Translations under genes and position numbers: made by a program | Source: Sphingomonas sp. | GTDB lineage: Bacteria; Pseudomonadota; Alphaproteobacteria; Sphingomonadales; Sphingomonadaceae | Length of the DNA: 64,000 nt | Direction: 5' to 3' | Assembly: GCF_019635515.1 (NCBI RefSeq) | Contig: NZ_JAHBZI010000001.1 | Span: 1,612,001-1,676,000 of the forward strand | Notes under the pieces: model-generated | Databases searched by the model: none | Told to the model about the DNA's origin: nothing | Seen by the model: only the letters and a program-made list of their open reading frames with translations | Shown here: in pieces, positions 35,628 through 43,434 of the stretch | How the letters are laid out: the number at the start of each line of letters is the position of its first letter | How positions within the stretch are numbered: the first letter of the stretch is position 1

Positions 35628-36864
35628 CCATCGCCAGCCCGATCAGGCTGAGCAGGCCGGCGCCTGCCAGATAATATCCCACAAGCGTGAGCCCGCCCCG
35701 CTCGACCAGGGTTTGCGCGATGAACGGCGTCAGCCCGCCGCCGATGATCCCGCCCAGGTTGAAGGTCACCGAGACGCCGGTGTAGCGGACCCGCGCCGGG
35801 AACAGGCTCGGCAGGAAGCCGCCCAGTGGTCCGTAGACGAAGCCCATCACGAACAGCGCCAGCGCCAGCCAGTAGAACGCGATGAGCCCGGAACTGGAGG
35901 TCAATAACCCGATCACCGTGCCGGCACCCATCGTCCATACGCACCCGATCATCAGCACGCGGCCGGCATTGCGCTTGTCCGCCCAGATGCTCGAAACCAC
36001 GATCCCCACCGCCATGAACAGGATCGCGCCCAGCTCCATCGTCAGGAATGTCTCGCGGTCATAGCCCAGCGTCTTGGTCGCATAGCCGATCACGAACACC
36101 GTCGAGACATAGAACAGCGCGAAGCACGCCACCGTCGCGATCGTCCCCGCCAGCGTCGGACCAAGGTGATCGCGGAACAGCTCGCCCACCGGCACCTTGG
36201 GCGGCGGCGCCTGCTCCTGCGCTTCGACGAACGCCGGCGTCTCGGTCAGCGTCAGCCGCACCCATAGCCCCAGGATTACCAGCAACGCGCTGGCGAGGAA
36301 CGGCAGCCGCCAGCCCCATGCCGCGAACTGCGCGTCGCTCAGCAGCGCCCCGAGGATCAGGAAAAAGCCATTGGCGCAGATGAAGCCCACCGGCGCGCCC
36401 ATCGGCGGAAAGGCGCCATAGCGATTGGCCCAGCCCGGCGGCGCGTTCTCCACCGCGAGCAGACTCGCCCCGCCCCATTCGCCGCCCAGTCCCAGCCCCT
36501 GCCCGAAGCGGAGCAAACACAGCAAGGCGGGCGCGACCCAGCCGATCATCGCATAGGTCGGCAGGAAGGCGATCAGCACCGTCGAGATGCCCATCAGCAT
36601 CAGCGAAGCGACCAAAGTCGATTTGCGCCCCATCCGGTCGCCGAAATGCCCGAACAGCAATCCGCCCAGCGGTCGCGCGAAGAAGGCGACGCTGAACGAT
36701 GCGTAGGAGGCGAGCTGCGCCAGCCCCGGATCGGTTGCCGGAAAGAACAGCGCCGGGAACACCAAAGCCGCCGCGGTCGCGTAGATATAGAAGTCATAGA
36801 ACTCGACCGATGTGCCGACGAGGCTCGCGAACAGGATTCGGCGGTGCGATGCTGGTGCGGTCAT
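35605..36864 (-). CDS. MHS-type MFS transporter
   Basis: The 419-residue permease has the metabolite:H+ symporter hallmarks: the start VGTSVEFYDFYIYATAAALV, the loop-2 motif FGHFGDRMGRKSTL, and RFGQGLGLGGEWGGA in the fourth to fifth helix region. These transporters move small organic acids, betaines or sugars with protons; the substrate is unknown. ATG 36864 is the conventional start and overlaps the stop of the small protein gene upstream by 4 nt. The upstream extension of the frame is antisense-like and not part of the protein. Confidence 0.86.
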   Translation of the reverse strand: MTAPASHRRILFASLVGTSVEFYDFYIYATAAALVFPALFFPATDPGLAQLASYASFSVAFFARPLGGLLFGHFGDRMGRKSTLVASLMLMGISTVLIAFLPTYAMIGWVAPALLCLLRFGQGLGLGGEWGGASLLAVENAPPGWANRYGAFPPMGAPVGFICANGFFLILGALLSDAQFAAWGWRLPFLASALLVILGLWVRLTLTETPAFVEAQEQAPPPKVPVGELFRDHLGPTLAGTIATVACFALFYVSTVFVIGYATKTLGYDRETFLTMELGAILFMAVGIVVSSIWADKRNAGRVLMIGCVWTMGAGTVIGLLTSSSGLIAFYWLALALFVMGFVYGPLGGFLPSLFPARVRYTGVSVTFNLGGIIGGGLTPFIAQTLVERGGLTLVGYYLAGAGLLSLIGLAMVRPRATA

Positions 36865-37052
36865 TCGGCCTCGTCCATGCAAGTGGTGCGCTTGATCTCG
36901 GTCACCTTGCCGCTGGCATCCTTGACCTCCGCGCGACCGGGCACGCATGCCGGTTGCTCCTTGGGTGTGGAGGTGCGCCATGCGACGAACGCCGCGATCA
37001 TGGCGATCGCCAGCACGATCGCGATTCTGACTTTTCGGTTCCGCCAGTTCAT
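36861..37052 (-). CDS. Small single-pass membrane protein
   Basis: This is a 63-residue ORF at the end of a very long spurious frame. The basic start MNWRNRKVRIA leads into a hydrophobic helix (about 8-25) and a periplasmic-type tail with two cysteines (C36 and C58) that may pair. The start ATG 37052 sets the anchor at the N-terminus, and the stop overlaps the MFS start (ATGA), which supports real coupled translation. No family recognised. Confidence 0.6.
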   Translation of the reverse strand: MNWRNRKVRIAIVLAIAMIAAFVAWRTSTPKEQPACVPGRAEVKDASGKVTEIKRTTCMDEAE

Positions 37053-37093
37053 GCGCGCGAGCCTATCGCGCACGCACGCGCCCGGCAACGCCG

Positions 37094-37546
37094 TCAGAAA
37101 TGGAATTGCACATAGGCGCGCGGGCCGGGCGGCACGCCGCCGCGCTTCCTGCGCTTCATCCATGCGATGCCGAACTCGACCTCCTCGCCCGCCTCGAAGC
37201 TGAGCTTCGGGCCGATCGTGTTGCGCGCCCCGCGCGTCTGGCCGCGCACCGCGTCGAACCGCGCCATCTGGGTATAGCCGCCGAACCCGATCCAGGCCGG
37301 GCCGATGATCCGCTTCTGTACCGAGAAGCGGTATCCGTTGCGCCCGTCCGCGCCGCCCTGTCCGCTCTCGCCACGCATCACCGTCTGGGCACGCAGCCAC
37401 AGTCCACCGGCGCGCTCGTCGAGCGTCACCTTGGTCTCGGTGAGAGGAATCGAATAATTGAGCCGCGGCTCCTTCGCGCCCTGCGCGCAAACCGGCATCG
37501 CCGCAAACAGCGGCAGCAGCCCACCGATCACGCGAATCGCCCGCAT
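37094..37546 (-). CDS. Secreted beta-rich protein, probably outer-membrane
   Basis: The 150-residue product has a signal peptide ending MPVCAQG. The mature part alternates hydrophobic and polar residues (ETKVTLDERAGGLWLRAQTV, GYTQMARFDAV, KLSFEAGEEVEFGIAWM) and ends in RAYVQFHF. A terminal Phe and beta-strand pattern are typical of outer-membrane barrel proteins. It is small, so a short barrel or periplasmic beta protein is possible. ATG 37546 is chosen to start at the signal peptide. It is divergent from the helicase, and 41 nt upstream of the small membrane protein gene. Confidence 0.6.
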   Translation of the reverse strand: MRAIRVIGGLLPLFAAMPVCAQGAKEPRLNYSIPLTETKVTLDERAGGLWLRAQTVMRGESGQGGADGRNGYRFSVQKRIIGPAWIGFGGYTQMARFDAVRGQTRGARNTIGPKLSFEAGEEVEFGIAWMKRRKRGGVPPGPRAYVQFHF

Positions 37547-37661
37547 CGCATCCCCCCTTTCGGGACACAGACCGCACCCGCCGCCTACCTTCAATTAAGT
37601 ATAAGTCCGCGTCTGCCTTCCGCGCTTGCCCGGAACCGCCGCGTTCCCTAACTGTTCGCGC

Positions 37662-39983
37662 ATGACCGTGCCTGCCGAACTCCAGCCCGAAGCCCCCTAT
37701 CTGCAGGGCCTCAACGCCCCCCAGCGCGATGCGGTGCTCACCACCGAAGGCCCCGTCCTCGTCCTCGCCGGCGCCGGCACCGGCAAGACCGCGGCGCTCA
37801 CCGCCCGTCTCGCCCACCTCCTCTGGACCCGGAAAGCCTATCCCTCCGAGCTGCTCGCGGTGACCTTCACCAACAAGGCCGCGCGCGAGATGAAGGAACG
37901 CGTCGGCCGCCATGTCGGCCAGGCGGTCGAGGGGATGCCGTGGCTCGGCACCTTCCACGCCATCGGCGCCAAGATGCTGCGCCGCCATGCCGAGCTGGTC
38001 GGGCTGCAATCGAACTTCACCATCCTCGACACCGACGATCAGCTGCGGCTCCTGAAACAGCTCATCACCGCCAACGATCTCGACGAGAAGCGCTGGCCCG
38101 CCCGCCAGCTCGCCGGGCTGATCGATCAATGGAAGAGCAAGGGGCTCACGCCCGCCGAGATCGGCGCCGGCGAGTCCGAGCAATACGCGAACGGCAAGGG
38201 CCAGTCGCTCTACGCCCAGTATCAGGAGCGCCTGCGCACGCTCAACGCCTGCGATTTCGGCGATCTGCTGCTCCACATGCTGGTGATCCTCAAGACGCAC
38301 CGCGACGTGCTGGAGATGTACCAGCAGCGCTTCCGCTACATCCTGGTCGACGAATATCAGGACACCAACGCCGTCCAGTATCTCTGGCTGCGCCTGCTCG
38401 CCCAGCAGCGCCGCAACCTCTGCTGCGTCGGCGATGACGACCAGTCGATCTATTCGTGGCGCGGCGCGCTGGTCGAGAACATCCTCAAGTTCGAAAAGGA
38501 CTTCCCCGGCGCCAAGGTCATCAAGCTCGAACAGAATTACCGCTCGACTCCGCACATCCTTGCCGCCGCCAGTGGTGTGATCGCCAATAATGGCGGCCGC
38601 CTCGGCAAGACCTTGTGGACCGAGAAGCCGGAGGGCGAGAAGGTCAAGGTCCTCGGCATCTGGGACGGCCCCGAGGAAGCCCGCCGCGTCGGCGAGGAGA
38701 TCGAAGGGCTGCAGCGCGGCGGCGCCAGCCTCGACGACATGGCCATCCTGGTGCGTGCCGGCCACCAGACCCGCGAGTTCGAGGACCGCTTTGTCTCGAT
38801 CGGCCTGCCGCACAAGATCATCGGCGGCCTGCCCTTCTACAACCGGCTCGAAATCCGCGACGCACTCGCCTATCTGCGCATCGTCGCACAGCCCGCCGAC
38901 GATCTCGCCTTCGAACGCATCGCCAACACGCCCAAGCGCGGCCTCGGCGACAAGGCGCTGGCCAAGGTCCATCAATACGCCCGTGCCGAGGGTATTCCGC
39001 TCACCGTCGCCGCCGCGCGCATCCTCGACAGCGACGAGCTGACGCCCCAGGCCCGCCGCTCGCTCGGCAATCTCGTCGCTAATTTCGCCCGCTGGCGCGC
39101 GATGGGCGACACCCTCCCCCATCCCGAGCTCGCCCGCATCATCCTCGACGAGAGCGGCTACACCGCGATGTGGCAGGCCGATAAGACCGCCGAGGCCGCC
39201 GGCCGCCTCGAGAACCTCAATGAACTCGTCCGCGCGATGGAGGAATATGAAAGCCTCACCGCGTTCCTCGAACATGTCTCGCTGGTCATGGACAATGAGA
39301 ACAACGCTGACGAACCCAAGGTCACGATCATGACCATCCACGCCGCCAAGGGGCTGGAGTTCGACACCGTGTTCCTCGCCGGCTGGGAGGAAGGCATCTT
39401 CCCCTCGCAGCGCGCGCTCGACGAAGGCGGTCTCGCATCCCTGGAGGAGGAACGCCGCCTCGCCTATGTCGCCATCACCCGCGCCCGCCGCGCTGCGACC
39501 ATCCTCCACGCCGCCAACCGCCGCATCTACGGCCAATGGACCTCGTCGCTCCCCAGCCGCTTCATCGCCGAACTGCCCAAGGAGCATATCGCCGAGGAGA
39601 CCACGATGAGCGGCGGTGCATCGCTCTGGCAGGCGAACTGGAGCGACCGCGCCGACCCCTTCGCCGATGTCGGCCGAGGCACCGGCCGCGGACCGGGCTG
39701 GCAACGCGCCGCGGGTGTGGGCGGCGGCTTCGATCCCAAGAACCCCGGCGGCAGCTTCCAGAGCCGCACCTTCACCCGCGACGCCCCCCGCGTCCTCGAA
39801 AGCCGCGCAAGCTCGGTCAGCGTCGGCGCCAAGCCACGCGGGGACCTGTCGCTGGGGATGCGCGTGTTCCACCAGAAGTTCGGTTACGGCGAAATCGCCG
39901 AGATCGAAGGGAACAAGCTCGAGATCGATTTCGAGCAGGCCGGGCGGAAGCGGGTGATGGACAGCTTTGTAACTATTGATTAG
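37662..39983 (+). CDS. UvrD/PcrA-type ATP-dependent DNA helicase
   Basis: The 773-residue SF1A helicase unwinds DNA 3'-5' in repair. Motif I is LAGAGTGKTAALTAR, and motif II is LVDEYQDTNAVQY. QNYRSTPHIL, MTIHAAKGLEFDTVFLAGW and RRLAYVAITRARR are the later helicase motifs. A Tudor-like C-terminal segment (MRVFHQKFGYGEIAEIEGNK) binds RNA polymerase in PcrA/UvrD proteins. ATG 37662 is the standard start (MTVPAELQPEAPYLQGLN). The giant open frame on the opposite strand is an artefact of base composition. Confidence 0.94.
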   Translation: MTVPAELQPEAPYLQGLNAPQRDAVLTTEGPVLVLAGAGTGKTAALTARLAHLLWTRKAYPSELLAVTFTNKAAREMKERVGRHVGQAVEGMPWLGTFHAIGAKMLRRHAELVGLQSNFTILDTDDQLRLLKQLITANDLDEKRWPARQLAGLIDQWKSKGLTPAEIGAGESEQYANGKGQSLYAQYQERLRTLNACDFGDLLLHMLVILKTHRDVLEMYQQRFRYILVDEYQDTNAVQYLWLRLLAQQRRNLCCVGDDDQSIYSWRGALVENILKFEKDFPGAKVIKLEQNYRSTPHILAAASGVIANNGGRLGKTLWTEKPEGEKVKVLGIWDGPEEARRVGEEIEGLQRGGASLDDMAILVRAGHQTREFEDRFVSIGLPHKIIGGLPFYNRLEIRDALAYLRIVAQPADDLAFERIANTPKRGLGDKALAKVHQYARAEGIPLTVAAARILDSDELTPQARRSLGNLVANFARWRAMGDTLPHPELARIILDESGYTAMWQADKTAEAAGRLENLNELVRAMEEYESLTAFLEHVSLVMDNENNADEPKVTIMTIHAAKGLEFDTVFLAGWEEGIFPSQRALDEGGLASLEEERRLAYVAITRARRAATILHAANRRIYGQWTSSLPSRFIAELPKEHIAEETTMSGGASLWQANWSDRADPFADVGRGTGRGPGWQRAAGVGGGFDPKNPGGSFQSRTFTRDAPRVLESRASSVSVGAKPRGDLSLGMRVFHQKFGYGEIAEIEGNKLEIDFEQAGRKRVMDSFVTID

Positions 39984-40008
39984 ATTTCCAGTGGAGGGGA
40001 ATCGAGAT

Positions 40009-40566
40009 ATGCAGTCCGAGGAGTCAACTTTCCCGTATTTCCTGCATATCTTCATTCGAAGGATTGCCACCTTGTGGCTTCTTGCATTGTTCGTTTTGCC
40101 ATTTTTGATTTTCCTTTTTCTAAAAGCAACGGTGCCCACGCCGTCTATTGATGCCACCTTCGACGCGAAATGGGGCACCACCTGGTTCAGCTATACATCG
40201 TGGGTTTGGTTCGCGACTGCCTCCTCGGCATTGTTCTTCGGCGCTCTTGGATCGAGCGTGAGTTTTGTATCGAGAGCCGATCCGGGCGACGTTTCTCGCC
40301 GCAGCATTTTCGCGGCGCAGGTGCTTGGCGGCGTGTTCGCCGGAATGCTGACGCTGATGTTCGTTGGCGGGCTGGTCCAGGGAAGCCTTTTTCCGACCTT
40401 TCGAGCCGCGCGCTGGTACGAATTGTTCTTTGATGTTCCGTCTTGGGCGAAGTTGATGGTGTGGACCTTCATCGCCGGATTTTCGGAGCGGTTCGTCCCC
40501 GATCTCCTCACCCGGCTGATCCAGCAATCGAGCAACCCGACGAAGGAGCCCGGCTCTTCCGAATAG
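40009..40566 (+). CDS. Multi-pass membrane hypothetical protein, AT-richer than neighbours
   Basis: The 185-residue protein has three or four hydrophobic segments (about 17-40, 60-88, 101-126 and a weaker one near 140). It ends with AGFSERFVPDLLTRLIQQS, a motif seen at the end of some uncharacterised membrane proteins. A GGAGGGG element precedes ATG 40009. The DNA is clearly less GC-rich than the helicase gene, and the codon choice differs, which suggests horizontal gain. The stretch after it, to 40996, has no convincing gene. Confidence 0.68.
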   Translation: MQSEESTFPYFLHIFIRRIATLWLLALFVLPFLIFLFLKATVPTPSIDATFDAKWGTTWFSYTSWVWFATASSALFFGALGSSVSFVSRADPGDVSRRSIFAAQVLGGVFAGMLTLMFVGGLVQGSLFPTFRAARWYELFFDVPSWAKLMVWTFIAGFSERFVPDLLTRLIQQSSNPTKEPGSSE

Positions 40567-40943
40567 ACGTCCCGGAGCAAGAAACGCGCTATCCGCGCCT
40601 GCTCGGAACCGCTCATTCTGGGCTTGCCAAAGGGTTACAATGTAGGATTTCGCCTGCTTGGCTCCCCCCGTCCCTGGACCGCTCTTTGAACCGTAGCATA
40701 TGCCCCATGCAGCGGTGCGCACGCGCGTCGCTCGGCTTTCTCGCGCGAAAATGCGCCCACCGCCGCCTCCTCGGAACCCCCATGATCAGTGCGACCATTG
40801 GGACCATTCGCGAATGTTGAGCCCTCGCAAAAACACTAAACTTCCTCAACCTTCGCGCCGCGCTCCTCCCGCCGTTCGCCGTGTGGCTGTCCCCATTCGC
40901 CTCCTCGCGCCACCTCATTCACGCCCGCGTCATCTTTGTTGCG
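40567..40943. other. Gene-poor stretch of about 380 nt
   Basis: This region lies between the AT-richer membrane protein and the promoter of the glycine-zipper gene. Several short open frames exist on both strands, but none has a recognisable protein, a good start site or the codon pattern of neighbours. I found no tRNA, SRP RNA motif or CRISPR-like repeat. It may be the decayed remainder of the insertion that brought the upstream gene. Confidence 0.5.
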
Positions 40944-40969
40944 GGAACGTTTCCACCTGCCCGCTCGTA
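40944..40969 (+). promoter_or_regulatory. EcfG-like general-stress promoter for the glycine-zipper gene
   Basis: GGAAC at 40944-40948 and CGTA at 40966-40969 are separated by 17 nt, one base from the alphaproteobacterial EcfG consensus GGAAC-N16/17-CGTT. Transcription would start about 20 nt before ATG 40997. Confidence 0.4.
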
Positions 40970-40996
40970 TTCCCCGGGCAGACAGAGGAGATACCC

Positions 40997-41536
40997 ATGA
41001 AGACCTTCACATGCCTGGCCGCGATCGCCGCGGCGACGCTCGCCGTCGCCACGCCTGCTGCCGCCCAGCGCGGACCAGCCTATGGCTCGGCGCAGGACGA
41101 GGAAGCCCGGCTTGATGCCGCGCAGCAGCGCTTCGATCGCGAGACCCAGATCTATCGCGACGCGGTCCAGCGCTATCGCATGTCGCGGCCGCGCGGCGGC
41201 GATTGGCGCGGCCCGGGCGGTCCGGGCGTCGGCTATGTCGATCCGCGCGACGATGAATTCTACGATCCGGTCCGCGATTATCGCGCGCCGCCGCCGGGCT
41301 ATCGCGATCGCGTGCTGACCCGTGAGGATCGCATCTATCGCGGTCAGAACGGCCAATATTACTGCAAGCGCAACGATGGCACTACTGGCCTGATCGTCGG
41401 CGCCGCGGCAGGCGGTCTGTTCGGTAACGTCATCGCTGGCGGTCGTTCGAGCACGCTCGGCACGATCCTCGGCGCCGTTGCCGGCGGCGCGATCGGCAGC
41501 TCGGTCGATCGCAACCAGGAAGTGCGCTGCCGCTAA
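40997..41536 (+). CDS. Secreted glycine-zipper 2TM-domain protein
   Basis: The 179-residue product has a signal peptide ending ATPAAAQRG, then a polar, Tyr/Arg/Pro-rich middle with repeats of the type YRDAVQRYR and DPVRDYRAPPPGYRDR. A CKRNDGTTGLIVGAAAGGLF segment leads into the glycine zipper (GAVAGGAIGSSVD), and CR closes the protein. Such domains are found in outer-membrane and cell-envelope stress proteins. An AGAGGAG element precedes ATG 40997, and an EcfG-like promoter is placed upstream. A strong hairpin follows. Confidence 0.8.
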   Translation: MKTFTCLAAIAAATLAVATPAAAQRGPAYGSAQDEEARLDAAQQRFDRETQIYRDAVQRYRMSRPRGGDWRGPGGPGVGYVDPRDDEFYDPVRDYRAPPPGYRDRVLTREDRIYRGQNGQYYCKRNDGTTGLIVGAAAGGLFGNVIAGGRSSTLGTILGAVAGGAIGSSVDRNQEVRCR

Positions 41537-41544
41537 CCCGGTTC

Positions 41545-41580
41545 GGTGGCGGCAAGTGCCCAAGGGCGCTTGCCGCCACC
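41545..41580 (+). terminator. Strong hairpin after the glycine-zipper gene
   Basis: GGTGGCGGCAAG and its exact complement CTTGCCGCCACC form a 12-bp stem, and the inner TGCCC/GGGCG extends it to about 17 bp around a 2-nt loop (larger if the inner pairs stay open). It lies 9 nt after the stop codon. No T-run follows, so it may act with Rho or protect the mRNA 3' end. Confidence 0.5.
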
Positions 41581-41626
41581 CTCCCCCTCCGCCATTCTCT
41601 GCGGAACCATGAAGGGGAGAGCCGCG

Positions 41627-41941
41627 ATGGCCAAGATCATCCTGACCTACAAGCTGAAGCCCGGCGTCAGCGCCGATGAGTTCGAGACCTGGGTGCGGAC
41701 CACCGATTACCCGGCGATGCGCGGGCTAAGCCGCGTCGCCAGCTTCGCCAATCACCGCGTCACCGGGCTGCTGCTCGGCGAGGGCGAACCTGGCATGGAT
41801 TATATCGAAGTGTTCGACGTGCCCGATATCAACGGGTTCATGACGCAGGACATGCCGGGGGGCGTGGTTCAGGGCATCATGGGCGAGTTCATGAGCAAGG
41901 TCGACGATCCGAAGTTCATCCTCGCCGACGAAGTGGTCTAG
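41627..41941 (+). CDS. REDY/HapK-like small alpha+beta barrel protein
   Basis: The 104-residue protein reads KIILTYKLKPGVSADEFETW, then DYPAMRGLSRVASFANHRVTG and YIEVFDVPDINGF. This looks like a ferredoxin-like dimeric barrel of the group annotated as REDY-like HapK proteins in sphingomonads. That name comes from prodigiosin clusters; no such cluster is present here, so I would not infer pigment synthesis. A GGGGAG element precedes ATG 41627. It converges on the next gene with 2 nt between stops. Confidence 0.6.
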   Translation: MAKIILTYKLKPGVSADEFETWVRTTDYPAMRGLSRVASFANHRVTGLLLGEGEPGMDYIEVFDVPDINGFMTQDMPGGVVQGIMGEFMSKVDDPKFILADEVV

Positions 41942-41943
41942 AT

Positions 41944-42288
41944 CTAGGCCGCCGCAGCCTCGGGTTCGATCGCCATCACCGCAGTGGCGTATTTGTCGAG
42001 GCTGGGGTCGAACAGCTCGCTCGGGGTGAAGTCGCGCTGCGTGATCGCCAGTTCGGACATGCCGTCGATCTTGAAAGTGCCGATCTTGGGTTCGCGGGCC
42101 AGCATATTCTCGCGCGAAATCACCAGCGCGTCGACGTAGAGCCCGCCGCCGCGCAGATAGGCGATGTGTGGCGCCAGGATCATGCGCTTGCGATTATAGG
42201 TCGCGGAAACGCAGCGCATGCGGACGATCGCTTCGAGGATCGTCGCAGTGGGGCCGCTCGGGCCTTCGCTTTCCGGCGCGTTGCTCAT
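41944..42288 (-). CDS. Hypothetical protein with WYL-like fold
   Basis: The 114-residue product reads ATILEAIVRMRCVSATYNRK, then MILAPHIAYLRGGGLYVDAL and GTFKIDGMSELAITQRDFTP. The order of a helix, a YNxxxxxxxP-like strand and a DALxxxR strand resembles WYL domains, which bind nucleic acids or nucleotides. No DNA-binding helix-turn-helix is present. ATG 42288 is the best start; the longer frame extends antisense across the hydrolase. Function unknown. Confidence 0.58.
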   Translation of the reverse strand: MSNAPESEGPSGPTATILEAIVRMRCVSATYNRKRMILAPHIAYLRGGGLYVDALVISRENMLAREPKIGTFKIDGMSELAITQRDFTPSELFDPSLDKYATAVMAIEPEAAAA

Positions 42289-42367
42289 ATCCGCATTATG
42301 GAGATTATGCTGCGTTGCAGCAAGGGGTGGCGTGTTGTTTCGCAGCGCCACCCCATAACTTTTCGGC

Positions 42368-42445
42368 TTAGCGCCAGAAGAGCAGCAACAGGATGATGAT
42401 CGGGATCGGAATCCCCAACAGCCACAACAGGATGCCCTTGCCCAT
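42368..42445 (-). CDS. 25-residue conserved-looking membrane peptide
   Basis: A very short ORF encodes MGKGILLWLLGIPIPIIILL followed by LLFWR, a single hydrophobic span with a positive end on each side. A strong GGAGGAG sits 8 nt before the ATG. I recall near-identical mini-proteins in many Proteobacteria, which supports its reality; no function is known to me. A GGAAC-N16-TGTT promoter is centred about 50 nt upstream, so it is likely part of the general stress response together with the divergent hydrolase. Confidence 0.72.
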   Translation of the reverse strand: MGKGILLWLLGIPIPIIILLLLFWR

Positions 42446-42480
42446 CGTTTATCTCCTCCGGGTGGTTTCGGTGGCGTAAG

Positions 42481-42505
42481 AACAAAGCGCGCTCGGGTCG
42501 GTTCC
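42481..42505 (-). promoter_or_regulatory. EcfG-like promoter for the 25-residue membrane peptide
   Basis: On the minus strand GGAAC (42505-42501) and TGTT (42484-42481) are 16 nt apart, one mismatch from the EcfG consensus. The predicted start gives a leader of about 30 nt carrying a strong ribosome-binding site. It is back to back with the plus-strand promoter at 42510. Confidence 0.5.
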
Positions 42506-42509
42506 GTGC

Positions 42510-42534
42510 GGAACGCAAGCCATCGCCACCCGTT
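42510..42534 (+). promoter_or_regulatory. Perfect EcfG-type promoter for the chloroperoxidase-like hydrolase
   Basis: GGAAC at 42510-42514 and CGTT at 42531-42534 are separated by 16 nt, an exact match to the alphaproteobacterial general-stress promoter GGAAC-N16-CGTT. Transcription would start near 42541, 27 nt before ATG 42568. The two divergent -35 elements form the palindrome GTTCC-GTGC-GGAAC. Confidence 0.65.
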
Positions 42535-42567
42535 CACCGGCCGTCCCCTTTCAGCGGAGAAGAGCAG

Positions 42568-43434
42568 ATGGCGAAAGTGAAAACGCGCGACGGTACAGAG
42601 CTTTACGTCAAGGACTGGGGAAAAGGCCGGCCCGTCGTGCTGATCCATGGCTGGCCGCTTTCGGCCGATAGCTGGGACCCGATCGCGATGCGGCTCGCGG
42701 ACAATGGCTACCGCGCCATCGCCTATGATCGTCGCGGCTTCGGCCGCTCGGACCAGCCATTCGCAGGCTATGATTACGATACGCTCGCCGACGATCTCGC
42801 CGATGTGATGCAGGAAACCGGCGCGACATCGGATGCCACGCTGATCGGCTTCTCGATGGGCGGCGGCGAAGTCGCCCGCTACATGTTGCGCCACGACGGC
42901 AAGGGCATCATTTCCGCGGCGCTGCTCAGTTCGGTCGTACCCTATATGCTCCAGACCGAAGACAATCCCGATGGTGTCCCGCAAAAGCAACTCGAAGCGA
43001 TCGCCAAATCGGTGGAGGAAGACCGCGCCGCGTTCTTCGCGACTTTCTTCAAGCAATTCTACGGCGTCGGCCTGATTTCGCATCCGGTCAGCTCGGAAGC
43101 GATCCAGGCGTCGTGGAATGTGGCGATGACCGCGAGCCTCAAGGCGACTTTGGCCTGTGCGCAATCGTTCGGCTTTACTGATTTCCGGCCCGATCTAGCG
43201 GCGTTCAACGTGCCGACGCTCGTGCTTCACGGCACCAGCGATACGATCGTGCCACCGGCCATCGGCAGGAACGCGGCCCAGGGCATCCGCCAGTCGCAAT
43301 ATGTCGAATATGACGGCGAACCGCATGGCCTGTTCCTGACCGCGACCGATCGTCTCGCCAGCGATCTGCTGACCTTCCTCAGCGGCAGCCCAACCACCGC
43401 GACGCGCGAGCTCGAAGGCGGAACGCTCGCCTAA
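42568..43434 (+). CDS. Alpha/beta hydrolase, non-haem chloroperoxidase-like
   Basis: The 288-residue hydrolase has the oxyanion motif LIHGWPLSADSW, then YDRRGFGRSDQP, and the nucleophile elbow GFSMGGGE with S96. The acid is in HGTSDTIVPP and the catalytic His in GEPHGLFLT. The sequence style is that of cofactor-free haloperoxidases or perhydrolases; native activity is probably ester hydrolysis. A GGAGAAG element precedes the ATG, and the promoter is a perfect EcfG match, pointing to stress induction. Confidence 0.86.
   Translation: MAKVKTRDGTELYVKDWGKGRPVVLIHGWPLSADSWDPIAMRLADNGYRAIAYDRRGFGRSDQPFAGYDYDTLADDLADVMQETGATSDATLIGFSMGGGEVARYMLRHDGKGIISAALLSSVVPYMLQTEDNPDGVPQKQLEAIAKSVEEDRAAFFATFFKQFYGVGLISHPVSSEAIQASWNVAMTASLKATLACAQSFGFTDFRPDLAAFNVPTLVLHGTSDTIVPPAIGRNAAQGIRQSQYVEYDGEPHGLFLTATDRLASDLLTFLSGSPTTATRELEGGTLA

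Noticed and set aside
37632..37656. GGAAC-N16-TGTT just before the helicase start
   Set aside because: It has EcfG-like spacing, but transcription would begin at or inside the start codon (leaderless), and nothing else supports stress control of this helicase.
36861..40181. A 1,106-codon open frame on the minus strand across the helicase gene
   Set aside because: It is antisense to a complete UvrD/PcrA gene with all motifs; long antisense frames are expected at this GC content. Only its last 63 codons look like a real gene.
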